A stretch of 35,333 nt of DNA from Pseudoflavonifractor sp. 524-17 (GCF_009935845.1 NZ_QWEK01000037.1:1-35333), one strand, 5' to 3'; counted from the stretch's first letter, positions 8,143 to 16,747 are shown. The notes: generated by a model not told the origin, from the sequence alone. Numbers and translations: made by a program.

Positions 8143-8745
8143 ATGTATCCCTTGATTGAAATCAAAACCATTCCCATTGAAATTGAGATGAAAGTCACCC
8201 ACTCCAAGCTGGAGCACACCCATGGCACCGCAGACCTGGAAATCTCCCGCGGAGAGGGCGGCCTGAGTATCCGCAGCCGGCCCATCCGGCTCCAGCTGGA
8301 CACCTTTGAGGCCCGCAACTCCATCACCCCCACCGCCGTCCGCTCCGTGGAGCAGTACGCGCAGCAGGGACAGCAGGCCGCCTATTCCGCCACCGCCACC
8401 TATGCCCAGCAGGGACAGCTGCTGCTCAACGCCAAAGTGGGCCAGGAGCTGATCACCCAGTTCGCCGCCGACGCCCAGCCCAAGCCCGCAGACGTAGGGC
8501 TCCAGTTCCTGCCCACCACCGGGCCGGAGATCGACTGGATCCCCGGCGAGCTGAACATCCGCTATGAGATGGATAAGCTGAACTTCGACTGGCGGATCAA
8601 TCAGGCACAGTTCGAGTTTACCCCCGGTGACATTGAGATCTCTGTCAAGCAGCAGCCCGACGTGATCATCAAATACGTAGGCGGCCCGCTCTATGTCCCC
8701 CCCTCTGCGGACCCGGACTACCAACCGGTGGATGTGCAGGCCTGA
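8143..8745 (+). CDS. DUF6470 (YviE-like) flagellar-operon protein
   Basis: A 200-residue protein of unknown function, matched to B. subtilis YviE by content and by place between flgL and fliW. No signal peptide or membrane segment is visible. The N-terminus is beta-like (YPLIEIKTIPIEIEM), the middle is Gln/Ala-rich (~62-95), and the C-terminal half is rich in Trp/Tyr with a Pro-rich end. Start ATG 8143 follows AGAGGAG (8123-8129) at 13 bases. The nearer GTG at 8136 is in another frame and stops after seven codons. fliW follows after 14 bases. Confidence 0.75.
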   Translation: MYPLIEIKTIPIEIEMKVTHSKLEHTHGTADLEISRGEGGLSIRSRPIRLQLDTFEARNSITPTAVRSVEQYAQQGQQAAYSATATYAQQGQLLLNAKVGQELITQFAADAQPKPADVGLQFLPTTGPEIDWIPGELNIRYEMDKLNFDWRINQAQFEFTPGDIEISVKQQPDVIIKYVGGPLYVPPSADPDYQPVDVQA

Positions 8746-8759
8746 CAGGAGGCATTATT

Positions 8760-9212
8760 TTGAAACTCCAGACCAAGTATTTTGGGGAAATCGACTGTGA
8801 GGCGGAGGAATTCCTCACCTTTCCCGTGGGCCTCTTCGGCTTTGAGGAGGAGCACAAATTTCTCCTCCTCCCCTTTGAGGGCAGCGGCGGGACGCTGCTC
8901 TGCCTCCAGAGCGCCGAAACCCCCTCTCTGGCCTTTGTGGTGATGGACCCTTTCTCCCTGTGCCCTGGCTATGCCCCCGCCCTCCAGCCCCAGGAGCTCA
9001 AGACCCTGGGCGTAAAGGAGGACGGAGACCTGGCTTTCTATGTGTTGTGTGTGGTGAAGACCCCGGTCTCCGACAGTACCGTCAATCTGAAATGCCCCGT
9101 GGCGGTCAATCCCGAAACCCGGGTATCCCGGCAGGTTATTTTAGACACCGACGCCTACCATATGCGCCACCTTCTGGCCGAGTTCGGCCGCGAGGAGGAC
9201 GCGCCATGCTGA
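8760..9212 (+). CDS. fliW: Flagellar assembly factor FliW
   Basis: Cytoplasmic protein that binds CsrA and relieves its block on flagellin translation; flagellin competes for FliW, giving homeostatic control. The 150-residue product shows the family pattern: YFGEIDCEAEEFLTFPVGLFGFEE at the N-terminus, F-V-V-M-D-P-F in the middle and LKCPVAVNPETR near residue 115. Start is TTG 8760, seven bases after ACAGGAGG (8746-8752). The stop overlaps the csrA start by 7 bases, so FliW and its partner CsrA are translationally coupled. Confidence 0.93.
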   Translation: MKLQTKYFGEIDCEAEEFLTFPVGLFGFEEEHKFLLLPFEGSGGTLLCLQSAETPSLAFVVMDPFSLCPGYAPALQPQELKTLGVKEDGDLAFYVLCVVKTPVSDSTVNLKCPVAVNPETRVSRQVILDTDAYHMRHLLAEFGREEDAPC

Positions 9213-9502
9213 TTTTACAGCGCCGGGCCGGTGAGTCGCTGGTCATCGGCGGCAACATCACCGTTTCTGTGGTCTCCATTGACGGCGTACGGGTGCGGCT
9301 GGCTATCTCCGCGCCGGAGGACGTATCTATTCTGCGCAGTGAGCTCATCACCGCCGCCACCGCCAACCGGGACTCCGCCATGGAGGAGGCCGCCCCCACC
9401 GAGCTGCTGGGCCTGCTGGGGAATGTATTAGAACATGGTCAGGAGGGGACTTCTCCCCTCTCGACGCATAAATCAAACCAGGAAAAGGAGGAAACATCAT
9501 GA
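9206..9502 (+). CDS. csrA: Carbon storage/translation regulator CsrA (divergent, extended)
   Basis: RNA-binding dimer that represses translation by covering GGA-containing ribosome sites, in Firmicutes chiefly that of flagellin mRNA. The start MLILQRRAGESLVIG and the R44 position (ILRSEL) are typical. The product is 98 residues rather than the usual 60-75, with a hydrophilic tail after ~residue 55. The normally conserved LGI-x-AP core reads LAISAP, and residue 5 is Gln instead of Ser/Thr. Ribosome site GAGGAGG (9192-9198) precedes ATG 9206 by seven bases. The stop overlaps the next gene as ATGA. Dimer fold should be kept; RNA affinity may differ. Confidence 0.88.
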   Translation: MLILQRRAGESLVIGGNITVSVVSIDGVRVRLAISAPEDVSILRSELITAATANRDSAMEEAAPTELLGLLGNVLEHGQEGTSPLSTHKSNQEKEETS

Positions 9503-9681
9503 TGGAGTCAATCGCCAGTATGGCGATGAGTATGAGCGCCGCCCAGTTCGCCACCAACTACTCTATGTCCGTCACCAAGAAGATGATGGACACCCAGGAG
9601 CTGGCCGGTCAGGAGCTGCTGCGTATGCTCCCCGCCACGCCCGCCCCCGCCAAGGGCCAGTATATCGACACTTACGCCTAA
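9499..9681 (+). CDS. YjfB-like putative motility protein
   Basis: A 60-residue protein resembling the small YjfB putative motility family. It has an N-terminal SIASMAMSMSAAQFATNYSMSV segment rich in Met, Ser and Ala, a helix with KKMMDTQELAGQELLRML, and a short Pro/Ala tail. No function is established. ATG 9499 follows AAAGGAGG by seven bases and overlaps the csrA stop by 4 bases. It is the last gene of the late flagellar operon, directly before a terminator, which supports a flagellum-linked role. Confidence 0.7.
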   Translation: MMESIASMAMSMSAAQFATNYSMSVTKKMMDTQELAGQELLRMLPATPAPAKGQYIDTYA

Positions 9682-9691
9682 GAAACTTATG

Positions 9692-9726
9692 AAAAGGGCC
9701 AGATCCATTTGGATCTGGCCCTTTTT
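9692..9726 (+). terminator. Rho-independent terminator of the flgM operon
   Basis: AAAAGGGCCAGATCC pairs perfectly with GGATCTGGCCCTTTT around a 4-base loop, followed by T residues. It starts 10 bases after the YjfB-like gene. Confidence 0.93.
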
Positions 9727-9785
9727 GTGTATGGAAGGGAATTTTTGGGTATTCTATAGTGAAACTACCTTTTGTGGAGGTCTCT

Positions 9786-11120
9786 ATGGAATTTTCCCAA
9801 TTCTGCGCCGCGCCCCCCGGGGCCTATGACAACTTAAAGCGGTACGTGGACGGCTGTGCCTGCCAAGGACGCAGCTACGAGTTCTCCCAGTGCCGGCTTC
9901 CCGCCGGGTGCGCCCCCCGCCAAGCCGCCCTTGGCTTCTGGCAGACTGTCCAGGGGGGCTACCTCCTCTACTTCAAGCCTGCGGTGTCCTATCAGGGGGA
10001 TAACCCCCAGCTGGCCCGCTTCTTCCAACAGGGCTCCCTCCAGCGCTTTGAGAGCTTCCCCGCCCTGGTGGCCTGCCTGCGGGGCCTGGAGGGGGCCCAG
10101 CCTGTTCCGGCGCCCCCGGAGCAAAGACAAGAGGCCCGCGGGCCGGAGCTCTTTCACCGGCTCAGCGCGGACCTGCAAGCCCAGGTTCTCGGCCAGCGGA
10201 CGGCAGTGGAGGCCGCCGCCTTCAAGCTCTGGGGGCATCTGGCCAAGCGGACCCCCGCCCGTCCCCTGTCTCTTATCTTCTATGGCCCCACCTGCGTGGG
10301 CAAGTCAGAGCTGGCCAAGGCAATCACACCGGCCCTCAACCGCCTGCCGGGGGAGAGACGCTACCAGCAGGTATGGACGGAGCTGAATTCCTTTACCCAG
10401 GCCCACTCGGTCTACCGTCTCACCGGCGCGCCCCCGGGTTATGTGGGATACGAGGATCAGCCGGTCTTTGCCGCCGTCCGGGACAACCCTTGCACCGTCT
10501 TCCTCTTCGACGAGCTGGACAAGGCCCACCCGGAGGTCTTGAAGGTCTTTATGTCCGTCCTGGACGAGGGGCGCTGTGCCGCCCACCGGGCCAGTGAACA
10601 GGGGGAGCGGGAGCTGGATTTCCGGCGGTGTATCTTCCTCTTCACCACCAACTATGATCTCTCCGCCCCTAATGTCCCCCGCCTGGGCTTCGCACCCCCT
10701 GAGCCGCCGCCGGCGGCCCGTGAGACCCCGATCCTCTCCCCGGGGCATGGGATTGCCCGGCGGCTGCTCGCCCGGGATGAGGCCGCCCGGCAGGCCCTCC
10801 TGCGCTTCGGCGTACTGCGGGAGATTGCCGGGCGGTTCAGCGGGCTCATTGGCTTTCAGTCCCTGGCCCCTGGGGATCGGGCTGCTGTCACCGAAAAGCA
10901 GATCATCGCCCTGGGCCAGGAATTCGGCCTGACCATCCGTCAGGTGGACCCCGCCATCGCCCAGGCCCTCACGCCGGAGGACGTCCTCTCCCTGCGCTCC
11001 ACCGCCGCCATTCTGGAGGGCGCCCTTACCCCCCTCTTTCTCGCCCACGCCGGCCGGGAAACAGCTTTCTGCCTCACCGGTACGGCGGAGCACCTGGAGC
11101 TCCTCCCCGCCGCCGGTTAG
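9786..11120 (+). CDS. Lone ClpB/ClpA D2-type AAA+ ATPase
   Basis: ATPase of unknown role; I do not recognise a named family. With ATG 9786 (GGAGG five bases upstream; GTG 9759 has none) it is 444 residues. Residues ~1-115 form an N-domain I cannot assign, with several Cys and aromatics. Then comes one AAA+ module like the second ring of ClpB: Walker A GPTCVGKS (167-174), a pore-loop motif GAPPGYVGY (214-222), Walker B VFLFDELDKAH (238-248) and sensor 1 FTTN (286-289). The C-terminal small domain is divergent and the usual sensor-2 Gly-Ala-Arg is not visible. No first AAA ring or ClpP-binding loop is seen. It follows the flagellar terminator and converges on the lipoprotein gene 8 bases away. 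Cytoplasmic remodelling of some target is inferred. Confidence 0.75.
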   Translation: MEFSQFCAAPPGAYDNLKRYVDGCACQGRSYEFSQCRLPAGCAPRQAALGFWQTVQGGYLLYFKPAVSYQGDNPQLARFFQQGSLQRFESFPALVACLRGLEGAQPVPAPPEQRQEARGPELFHRLSADLQAQVLGQRTAVEAAAFKLWGHLAKRTPARPLSLIFYGPTCVGKSELAKAITPALNRLPGERRYQQVWTELNSFTQAHSVYRLTGAPPGYVGYEDQPVFAAVRDNPCTVFLFDELDKAHPEVLKVFMSVLDEGRCAAHRASEQGERELDFRRCIFLFTTNYDLSAPNVPRLGFAPPEPPPAARETPILSPGHGIARRLLARDEAARQALLRFGVLREIAGRFSGLIGFQSLAPGDRAAVTEKQIIALGQEFGLTIRQVDPAIAQALTPEDVLSLRSTAAILEGALTPLFLAHAGRETAFCLTGTAEHLELLPAAG

Positions 11121-11128
11121 GACCCAGC

Positions 11129-11860
11129 TTACAGGTCCAGCTCGGTCACGTTCTTCTCACCCTCATTCACCTGGTAGACATGCAGCCCGTCGCTGGTCAT
11201 CAGGTAGATGCCCTGGAGGTCGTTGGTCTCCTCCGGATTGTCCTTGCTGTACACGTTCAAACGCAGGCAGGGGGCGCCGTCCACCATCACCGCTCCGTCC
11301 TGGATGTACACCTCATAGGCCTCCATGGAGCTGCCAGCCAGTCCCAGCACCGCCGGCGGCAGGCTGGAGAAGTAGTCCAGGGCCTCAATGGCGTCCATCC
11401 CCTCGGGCTGGGCGGTGATGGTCCCCTCCGCGGTCCCTGGGAGAATCGTACAGGTCCCCTCCGCCCAGCTCAGCTGGAGGGTGAGGAGGGTTCCCTCCTC
11501 CGTCCCGCTCTTCGCCAAGGTCACAGCGCCCTCCGCCGCGGTAAAGTCCGGCAGGTCTGACTGCATGAAGTCCTCATTGACCACACGGAAGCCATTCTCC
11601 TCCCCGGTCATCTGGGTGACATAGCCGGAGACCGTCCCACCCGCGTCGGAAAGGCCCTCATAGGTATAGGGATGGCTCTCCTCCTTCTGCTCCGCCAGCT
11701 TGACCTCCTCATCCTCCACCGTCAGGGCGGCAATGCTCTCCTCTCCGATGAGGTACGCCTCCGGCAGCTTTTCTTTCTCCTTGTCCTTCTTCTTTCCGCA
11801 CCCGGCCAGCAGGCAGACCAGGGCCATGGACAGGGCGGCAACTCTCATTTTCCCACTCAT
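11129..11860 (-). CDS. Putative lipoprotein
   Basis: Secreted lipid-anchored protein of unknown function. It has a basic start, a hydrophobic stretch and the lipobox LLAGC, so Cys after cleavage would be lipidated, followed by a Lys/Glu-rich spacer. The mature part (~210 residues) is acidic and beta-rich with no motif I recognise. ATG 11860 is chosen because GGAG (11871-11874) lies 10 bases upstream; a TTG at 11884 would add eight residues but has no ribosome site. It lies 48 bases after the FtsA-like gene on the same strand, so the two are probably cotranscribed. Its end faces the AAA+ gene with only 8 bases between and no visible terminator. Confidence 0.75.
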   Translation of the reverse strand: MSGKMRVAALSMALVCLLAGCGKKKDKEKEKLPEAYLIGEESIAALTVEDEEVKLAEQKEESHPYTYEGLSDAGGTVSGYVTQMTGEENGFRVVNEDFMQSDLPDFTAAEGAVTLAKSGTEEGTLLTLQLSWAEGTCTILPGTAEGTITAQPEGMDAIEALDYFSSLPPAVLGLAGSSMEAYEVYIQDGAVMVDGAPCLRLNVYSKDNPEETNDLQGIYLMTSDGLHVYQVNEGEKNVTELDL

Positions 11861-11908
11861 GCGCTCTAAACTCCAATTTTTCAAATTTTGAACAGGAACT
11901 GATATGCG

Positions 11909-13819
11909 TTAAACACACTGGATTACCACGGTATCCTGCTCCTTCACCTCATACTGGAAGCCCTCTTCCCGCCCGTTTACCGACAGCTGAACGGGCCGGT
12001 CCAGATGTTCAAAGTCGATACCGGAGTACTCCAGCAGATCCATCAAATAGTAGGGCATTCCGTTCTTCTTGGCCGGGATGGTCAAGGGCGCGCCGTTCAG
12101 CCGGATGTGCAGCGGCCGGAAGCCGGGGGCTGGCGCCACCGGGGCCGGCGCCGCCGTGTGGACGGGGACCGCGGGCTTAAAGGCCGGCGCGGGCGCCTTG
12201 GGCGCGGGGGCGGGCGGCGGAGGGGGCGGCTCAGGCGCCCGGCGCAGGGTGAGGATCACGTCCCCCTGACACAGAGGTGTCTCCATTGGTACCGCCTTGT
12301 TGTTGACCAGCGCCTGACCGGCAAAATCGGGGCCCAGCAGCTCGCCCAGGGTCTTGGCCGCCGGTGCGCCGTGCTTGGCCGGGACAAACTGGATCTGGTC
12401 GCCGGCGTGGATGATAGTGGACAGCCCCGCATCCGCCTCGTTCACCCGGAGGATGGCTGGCACCGCCGGCTCCCCCCGGAGCACCATATGCTTGCCGTCC
12501 AGGTTAATATTCAGGCTCTTTCCCCCTTTGCCCAGCATATCGGCATAGACATAGCCGTTCATCAGCAGAATATCCCGCAGGGTGAGCACACCGCTGCGGA
12601 ACAGCTTGGCCGGCTGGCCGTTGAGCAGCACCACATAGCTGTCGTTGAGCAGGCCCAGCCCCGCGGAGACGGCGATGCCCAGGGGGGTGGTGTACTCCGG
12701 GTTTTCCAGCTTCAGGTCGTCGGAAAAAGCGCTCATGGCGAAGTTGTTTCCCGCAATGGCCACCCGCTTCTCGTCCATCTCCAGGGCCTTGGCCACCTGC
12801 TCTCTCAGGCCGCGCAGCTTGCTCCCGCCGCCGGCCAGGAAGACCGCGGAGGGCGGTCCGCCGTTGATGCCGCACACCTGCTTGGCAATGGCCTCCGCCA
12901 GACGGGTGAGGGGCTTTTCAATGATGGCGGCCACCTCCTCCCGGGAGATAGGCTCCTCCACCCCCAGAATGTTCCGGTAGTGGATCTCCTCCTCCTCGCC
13001 CAAGGCCCGCTTGATCTGCTCCGCCGTCTTGAAGTCCACCAGCAGGGCCCGCATGATGGCCTCAGTAATCTCGTCCCCGGCCACGGTGGCCATGGTGTAC
13101 CCCACCACACTGCCCTCCTTGCACAGGGCGATATCCGTGGTCCCCGCGCCGATATCCACCAGCGCCAGATTCAGCAGCCGCAGCTCCGCAGGAATGGCGG
13201 CATTCATGGCGGCAATGGGCTCCAGGGTCATGCTGGCCACCTGGAGCCCCGCCCCCCGCATGGCAGCGTACAGGCTCTCCACCACCTCGCCCGGCAGAAA
13301 GGTGGCCACCACATCCGCCTCCGCCCGCTGCCCGTTGTGGAATTGCAGGTTAGCCAGGGGATAGTTGTCCAGCCGGTACTGGGCCACGGTATATCCTACC
13401 AGGAAGAACTGCCGCCGCTCCTCCTCATCGGTCTGGAGCGCCTCCTCTGCCACGGAGAGCGCTCCCGCCTCCAGACGGCTGATCTCCTCCGCTTCAATGG
13501 CCTGCTCTCCCGACAGCTCTATGGTAAAGCTGCCGCTCTGGGTGCGCAGGGCCCGGCCCGCCGCCGCCACACACACCCGCTCCAGCCGGACGCCCAGGCG
13601 TTCCTCCAGACGTCCGGTCACAGTGCGGGCCAGGGTCGATACCTGCCTGATGTCGTCAATCTGGCCGTCCATCATGGCCCGCTTTCCGTGCTCCGCCATC
13701 TCGATATCCAAAACCTTAAACCGGTCTCCCACCGTCCTGCCCACAACGCCTACAATACTGCGTGTGCCGATATCCAGCGCAAAGATCAGATCCTTTTCCT
13801 GGGCTTTATACTCTGCCAT
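11909..13819 (-). CDS. FtsA-like actin-fold ATPase with long C-terminal extension
   Basis: Member of the FtsA/PilM actin-like superfamily. Phosphate-1 motif ALDIGTRS (14-21), phosphate-2 VDIGAGTTDIA (221-231) and adenosine motif FLAGGGSKLRGL (327-338) are all present, with the SHS2-like insertion between. At 636 residues it is ~200 longer than E. coli FtsA (420). The extra part holds a small beta-rich region (~400-525) with two SLBB/ThiS-like stretches, a run of prolines (529-570) and a final ~70-residue beta domain. The FtsA membrane-targeting amphipathic helix is not obvious. No ftsZ or other dcw genes are nearby. A divergent FtsA paralogue is the best name; a division role is not shown. 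Ribosome site AAAAGGAG (13827-13834). Confidence 0.75.
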   Translation of the reverse strand: MAEYKAQEKDLIFALDIGTRSIVGVVGRTVGDRFKVLDIEMAEHGKRAMMDGQIDDIRQVSTLARTVTGRLEERLGVRLERVCVAAAGRALRTQSGSFTIELSGEQAIEAEEISRLEAGALSVAEEALQTDEEERRQFFLVGYTVAQYRLDNYPLANLQFHNGQRAEADVVATFLPGEVVESLYAAMRGAGLQVASMTLEPIAAMNAAIPAELRLLNLALVDIGAGTTDIALCKEGSVVGYTMATVAGDEITEAIMRALLVDFKTAEQIKRALGEEEEIHYRNILGVEEPISREEVAAIIEKPLTRLAEAIAKQVCGINGGPPSAVFLAGGGSKLRGLREQVAKALEMDEKRVAIAGNNFAMSAFSDDLKLENPEYTTPLGIAVSAGLGLLNDSYVVLLNGQPAKLFRSGVLTLRDILLMNGYVYADMLGKGGKSLNINLDGKHMVLRGEPAVPAILRVNEADAGLSTIIHAGDQIQFVPAKHGAPAAKTLGELLGPDFAGQALVNNKAVPMETPLCQGDVILTLRRAPEPPPPPPAPAPKAPAPAFKPAVPVHTAAPAPVAPAPGFRPLHIRLNGAPLTIPAKKNGMPYYLMDLLEYSGIDFEHLDRPVQLSVNGREEGFQYEVKEQDTVVIQCV

Positions 13820-13871
13820 ACAGCCGCTCCTTTTCTGTCCGTCACAGATGATAGTATTTTCTTAGAAACAC

Positions 13872-13916
13872 AAAATTGCCAGAAAGCGGTGCAGAATACC
13901 GCCTTCTGGCAATTTT
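13872..13916 (-). terminator. Long hairpin, probable terminator after the chemoreceptor gene
   Basis: AAAATTGCCAGAA (13872-13884) pairs perfectly with its complement at 13904-13916, and five inner bases (GCGGT/ACCGC) extend the stem past one mismatch to a 7-base loop. On the minus strand it ends in TTTTGTGTTT. It lies ~115 bases after the chemoreceptor stop and just ahead of the FtsA-like gene, so it would insulate the two. The 113 bases between stop and hairpin (13917-14029) show nothing I can assign. Confidence 0.7.
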
Positions 13917-14029
13917 AGCTGTGGCGGTCCTGCCTATAGGGGTCCCTTACGCCGCAGCAGGTCCGGCCTGAAACGATACACTGATTGACTGGGATTCAAC
14001 CCGGACATTCTGGGCCGCCCCCAGTGCTC

Positions 14030-15832
14030 TTAGTACTTGCTGAACGCACTCGACGCAGCCGGGTCTATGCTGTTGTCCACAACCTCGGCAGCGGCGGGCG
14101 ACTCATAGACCGGCTTATAGGGCGCCTGACTGGGCTTTCCATAGCTGCTGCTGTCGCTGCGCAGGGTAAAGCGGGCCATCAGCTCCTTCATCAGGGCGGC
14201 CTGGCTGGACAGCTCCTCACTGGCGGCGGCGGACTCCTCGCTGGTGGCGGAGTTGGTCTGCACCACGGAGGAGATCTGGTCGATGCCCTCGGTCACCTGG
14301 GCGATGGCTTCGGATTCCTCCTCTGCGGCCTTGCTGATCTCCTGGATGGCCGACACCACCAGGCTGGCGCGCTGGCTGGTGTCCTCCAGGGAGTCGGACA
14401 CCCGCTTGACGATATCGTTGCCGTCCTTCACGGAGTTGATGGAGCGGTCGATGAGATCCTTGGTCGCCTTGGCGGCCTGGTCGGACTTGGAGGCCAGGTT
14501 GCGCACCTCATCAGCCACAACGGCGAAGCCCTTACCGGCGGAACCCGCCCGGGCGGCCTCCACGGCGGCGTTCAGGGCCAGAATATTGGTCTGGAAAGCG
14601 ATATTCTCAATGGTGTCAATGATCTTGGCAATCTCAGCGGAGGACTCGGAGATCTTCTCCATGGCGGCGACCATCTTCTGCATGTGCTCAGAGCTTTCGG
14701 CCAGGCTCTGGCCGGCATTCTGGGTGTGAGTGGTGGCCTCTTCGCTGTTCTGGGCGTTCTTGCGGGAGTTGTTGGCGATCTCCGCGATGGTGGCGGACAG
14801 CTCCTCCACGGCGCTGGCCTGCTCGGTGGCGCCCTGAGCCAGGGCCTGGGCGCCGGTGGATACCTGCTCCGCGCCAGCGGACACCTGCTCGGCGCTCAGG
14901 TTAATCTGGGACAGGGTATCGGACAGGTTTCTGTTGATGACCCGGATAGACTTGAGCACGGCGCTCAGCTCGCCTACGTACATGCTTTCGTCCTTGGTAC
15001 GGCAGTTAAAGTTGCCGTTGCCCATCTCCTCCAGCAAATGGCACACATCGCTGATGACCTCGTCCAGCACCTTCTGGCTTGTCCGCAGGGCCTTGCTCAT
15101 ATCGCCCAGTTCGTTTTTGCTTTCAAAATCCACAGTGACATCAAAGTTGCCCTCACTGAATCCAATCAACGCCGCGCGCACCTGAGCCACAGGCTGGGCA
15201 ATGCTGCGGATAATCCGGGCGCTCATCAGCAGGATGTACGCTGTGGCAAACACCACCAGAACCACCACAAGGATGATAATAATGGTTACATTTCGGGCCT
15301 GCTCCTTGATGGTCTTGTTCTCCTCATTGGTCAGTGCGCTGCTCAGCTCCTCGGAAATGCTGGCCATGGTATTCAGCCGGGGCGTACAGGTCTCACGAAT
15401 CAGGGTGACAGCCTCCTCACCCCGGTTGTTGTCGATGGCGTCCTGAATTTCTGGAAGAACCGCTGCCCAATCCTCCAGAGCGTTGATGAAATCATTGATC
15501 CGGGTATCATTCAGGGGGTAGACTTCTCTCAGCTCCCGCACATTCACATCCAGATCCGCAAGTGCCTGATTACATTTGGCTTTTAGATCCGCATTGCCGG
15601 GATCCCCAGGACTCAGCGCCATATTGCGCACCGTACGGGCGGCAATATTCGCATTCAGGCGGCATTCTGTAATCAGCTGTGTGGCCCGGACCTCCCCGTT
15701 TATGATCCTCTGATAGTTGCTGCTCTGGCTGTTCAGCATAAACAGCGTGCAGATGACAATCACCAGAGAGATCAGAAGGGTTGAGCCAAATCCAAAGATC
15801 AGGCTTGTTCTGAGCTTCATGTTCTTGAGCAT
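14030..15832 (-). CDS. Methyl-accepting chemotaxis protein
   Basis: Membrane chemoreceptor feeding CheA through CheW/CheV. The 600-residue product has a first membrane helix at ~10-32 and a four-helix-bundle-type extracellular sensor at ~33-187. The second membrane helix (~190-212) is rich in Ile and Val, and a HAMP domain follows. The cytoplasmic coiled coil carries the conserved hairpin tip ([19 protein letters not shown], then [14 protein letters not shown]). The C-terminus has no CheR-docking pentapeptide of the NWETF type. Ligand unknown. ATG 15832 follows GGAGGAGG by seven bases. It is 85 bases downstream of the ABC ATPase gene on the same strand. Confidence 0.95.
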   Translation of the reverse strand: MLKNMKLRTSLIFGFGSTLLISLVIVICTLFMLNSQSSNYQRIINGEVRATQLITECRLNANIAARTVRNMALSPGDPGNADLKAKCNQALADLDVNVRELREVYPLNDTRINDFINALEDWAAVLPEIQDAIDNNRGEEAVTLIRETCTPRLNTMASISEELSSALTNEENKTIKEQARNVTIIIILVVVLVVFATAYILLMSARIIRSIAQPVAQVRAALIGFSEGNFDVTVDFESKNELGDMSKALRTSQKVLDEVISDVCHLLEEMGNGNFNCRTKDESMYVGELSAVLKSIRVINRNLSDTLSQINLSAEQVSAGAEQVSTGAQALAQGATEQASAVEELSATIAEIANNSRKNAQNSEEATTHTQNAGQSLAESSEHMQKMVAAMEKISESSAEIAKIIDTIENIAFQTNILALNAAVEAARAGSAGKGFAVVADEVRNLASKSDQAAKATKDLIDRSINSVKDGNDIVKRVSDSLEDTSQRASLVVSAIQEISKAAEEESEAIAQVTEGIDQISSVVQTNSATSEESAAASEELSSQAALMKELMARFTLRSDSSSYGKPSQAPYKPVYESPAAAEVVDNSIDPAASSAFSKY

Positions 15833-15917
15833 AACGGTTCCTCCTCCATTGTTACTGCATTGATTCTCCTGAGAGCTGATCCCTATCTTTACATGGCTTG
15901 ATTCGCAAAATCAACTC

Positions 15918-16622
15918 TTATGCCCCGTATCTTCCCTTTTCTACATCCCCAAAAATATGTCCGTCCACAATGGTCACCACTCTGCGCCGCATGATGTTGA
16001 CATACTGGCTGGCGTGGGTGGCCATAATGACCGTGGTTCCCCTTCGGTTTACCTCGTTGAGGAGAAGAAGCATATCCCAGATATTGTCGTCATCCAGGTT
16101 GGCGGTGATCTCATCCAGCACTAAAACCGGTGGGCTGTTGATCAGGGCTCTGGCCAGCTCCACCCGGCGGCACTCGCCGATGGACAGCTCTGCCGGATAC
16201 TTGCTCTCCACGCCGGACATCCCCACCAGCCCCAGGACCTTTTTGCTCTTCATCCGCAGATGCTTCCCCGTCTCCAGCTTTGTGCTGGCGATTCTGGCTG
16301 CCAGGGTCAGATTTTCCTCCACCGTCCGCTTGCGGATCAGAGTAGGCTCCTGCCAGACCTTTCCGAACATCAGGGACGCCCGGTTTTTGCTCCACTTCTT
16401 CATCCAGGTCAAATCATGTTCATCCAGATAAACCTTACCCCGATCCGGCTTTATCTTCCCGGTAATCAGGTCCAGAAGGGTACTTTTTCCCGCCCCGCTG
16501 CTGCCGATGACAAAAACAAACTCGCCCTGTTTGATTGTGAGATTCACATTCTCTACGCCAACTTCGTTTCGTCGCTCTACCTTATAATACTTTGAAACTC
16601 GTTCCAATGAGATCGTGGGCAT
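15918..16622 (-). CDS. FtsE-like ABC transporter ATP-binding protein
   Basis: Cytoplasmic ABC ATPase of 234 residues, closest in style to FtsE/LolD-type proteins. Walker A GSSGAGKST (40-48), Q-loop Gln91 (WQEP), signature LSIGECRRVELARAL (146-160; Ile replaces the usual second Gly-rich position), Walker B VLVLDE (166-171) and switch His203 are present. ATG 16622 is chosen from AGGAGAG just upstream; the frame stays open further but has no better site. No permease gene (ftsX or other) is adjacent, so its membrane partner is elsewhere. The FtsE identity is tentative because E-type signature residues also occur in MacB-like systems. Confidence 0.8.
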   Translation of the reverse strand: MPTISLERVSKYYKVERRNEVGVENVNLTIKQGEFVFVIGSSGAGKSTLLDLITGKIKPDRGKVYLDEHDLTWMKKWSKNRASLMFGKVWQEPTLIRKRTVEENLTLAARIASTKLETGKHLRMKSKKVLGLVGMSGVESKYPAELSIGECRRVELARALINSPPVLVLDEITANLDDDNIWDMLLLLNEVNRRGTTVIMATHASQYVNIMRRRVVTIVDGHIFGDVEKGRYGA

Positions 16623-16670
16623 AGTTCTCTCCTGTGCCTTATTATCAGATTTTTGAGTTTGCCTTCCCCG

Positions 16671-16698
16671 TTGCAAACCGCACCGATTCTGCTATAAT
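16671..16698 (+). promoter_or_regulatory. SigA-type promoter for the C39-like peptidase gene
   Basis: TTGCAA (16671-16676), a 16-base spacer and a perfect TATAAT (16693-16698), placed ~50 bases ahead of the TTG start at 16748. It lies in the divergent gap opposite the ABC ATPase gene. Confidence 0.65.
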
Positions 16699-16747
16699 AA
16701 GAAAAGAATGCAGTTTACAGCGCAGATGCGCGGCCGGAGGTGTATCG

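Noticed and set aside
8960-9205. Upstream in-frame extension of csrA within fliW
   Set aside because: The extension overlaps fliW in another frame, whereas CsrA proteins begin exactly at MLIL, where a good ribosome site sits.
12005-13918. Long open frame on the plus strand opposite the FtsA-like gene
   Set aside because: It mirrors the codon structure of a well-supported gene, is His/Gln/Gly-rich with no known motif, and has no ribosome site. High GC leaves antisense frames open.
13917-14029. Possible riboswitch or small RNA between the chemoreceptor stop and the hairpin
   Set aside because: No recognisable c-di-GMP or other riboswitch core on either strand.
13985-15586. Long open frame on the plus strand opposite the chemoreceptor gene
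   Set aside because: Gly/Leu/His-rich shadow of the receptor coding strand, with no domain and no start signals.
15893-15915. Small hairpin (TTGATT / AATCAA) after the ABC ATPase gene
   Set aside because: Only six base pairs and no T-run, so not called as a terminator.
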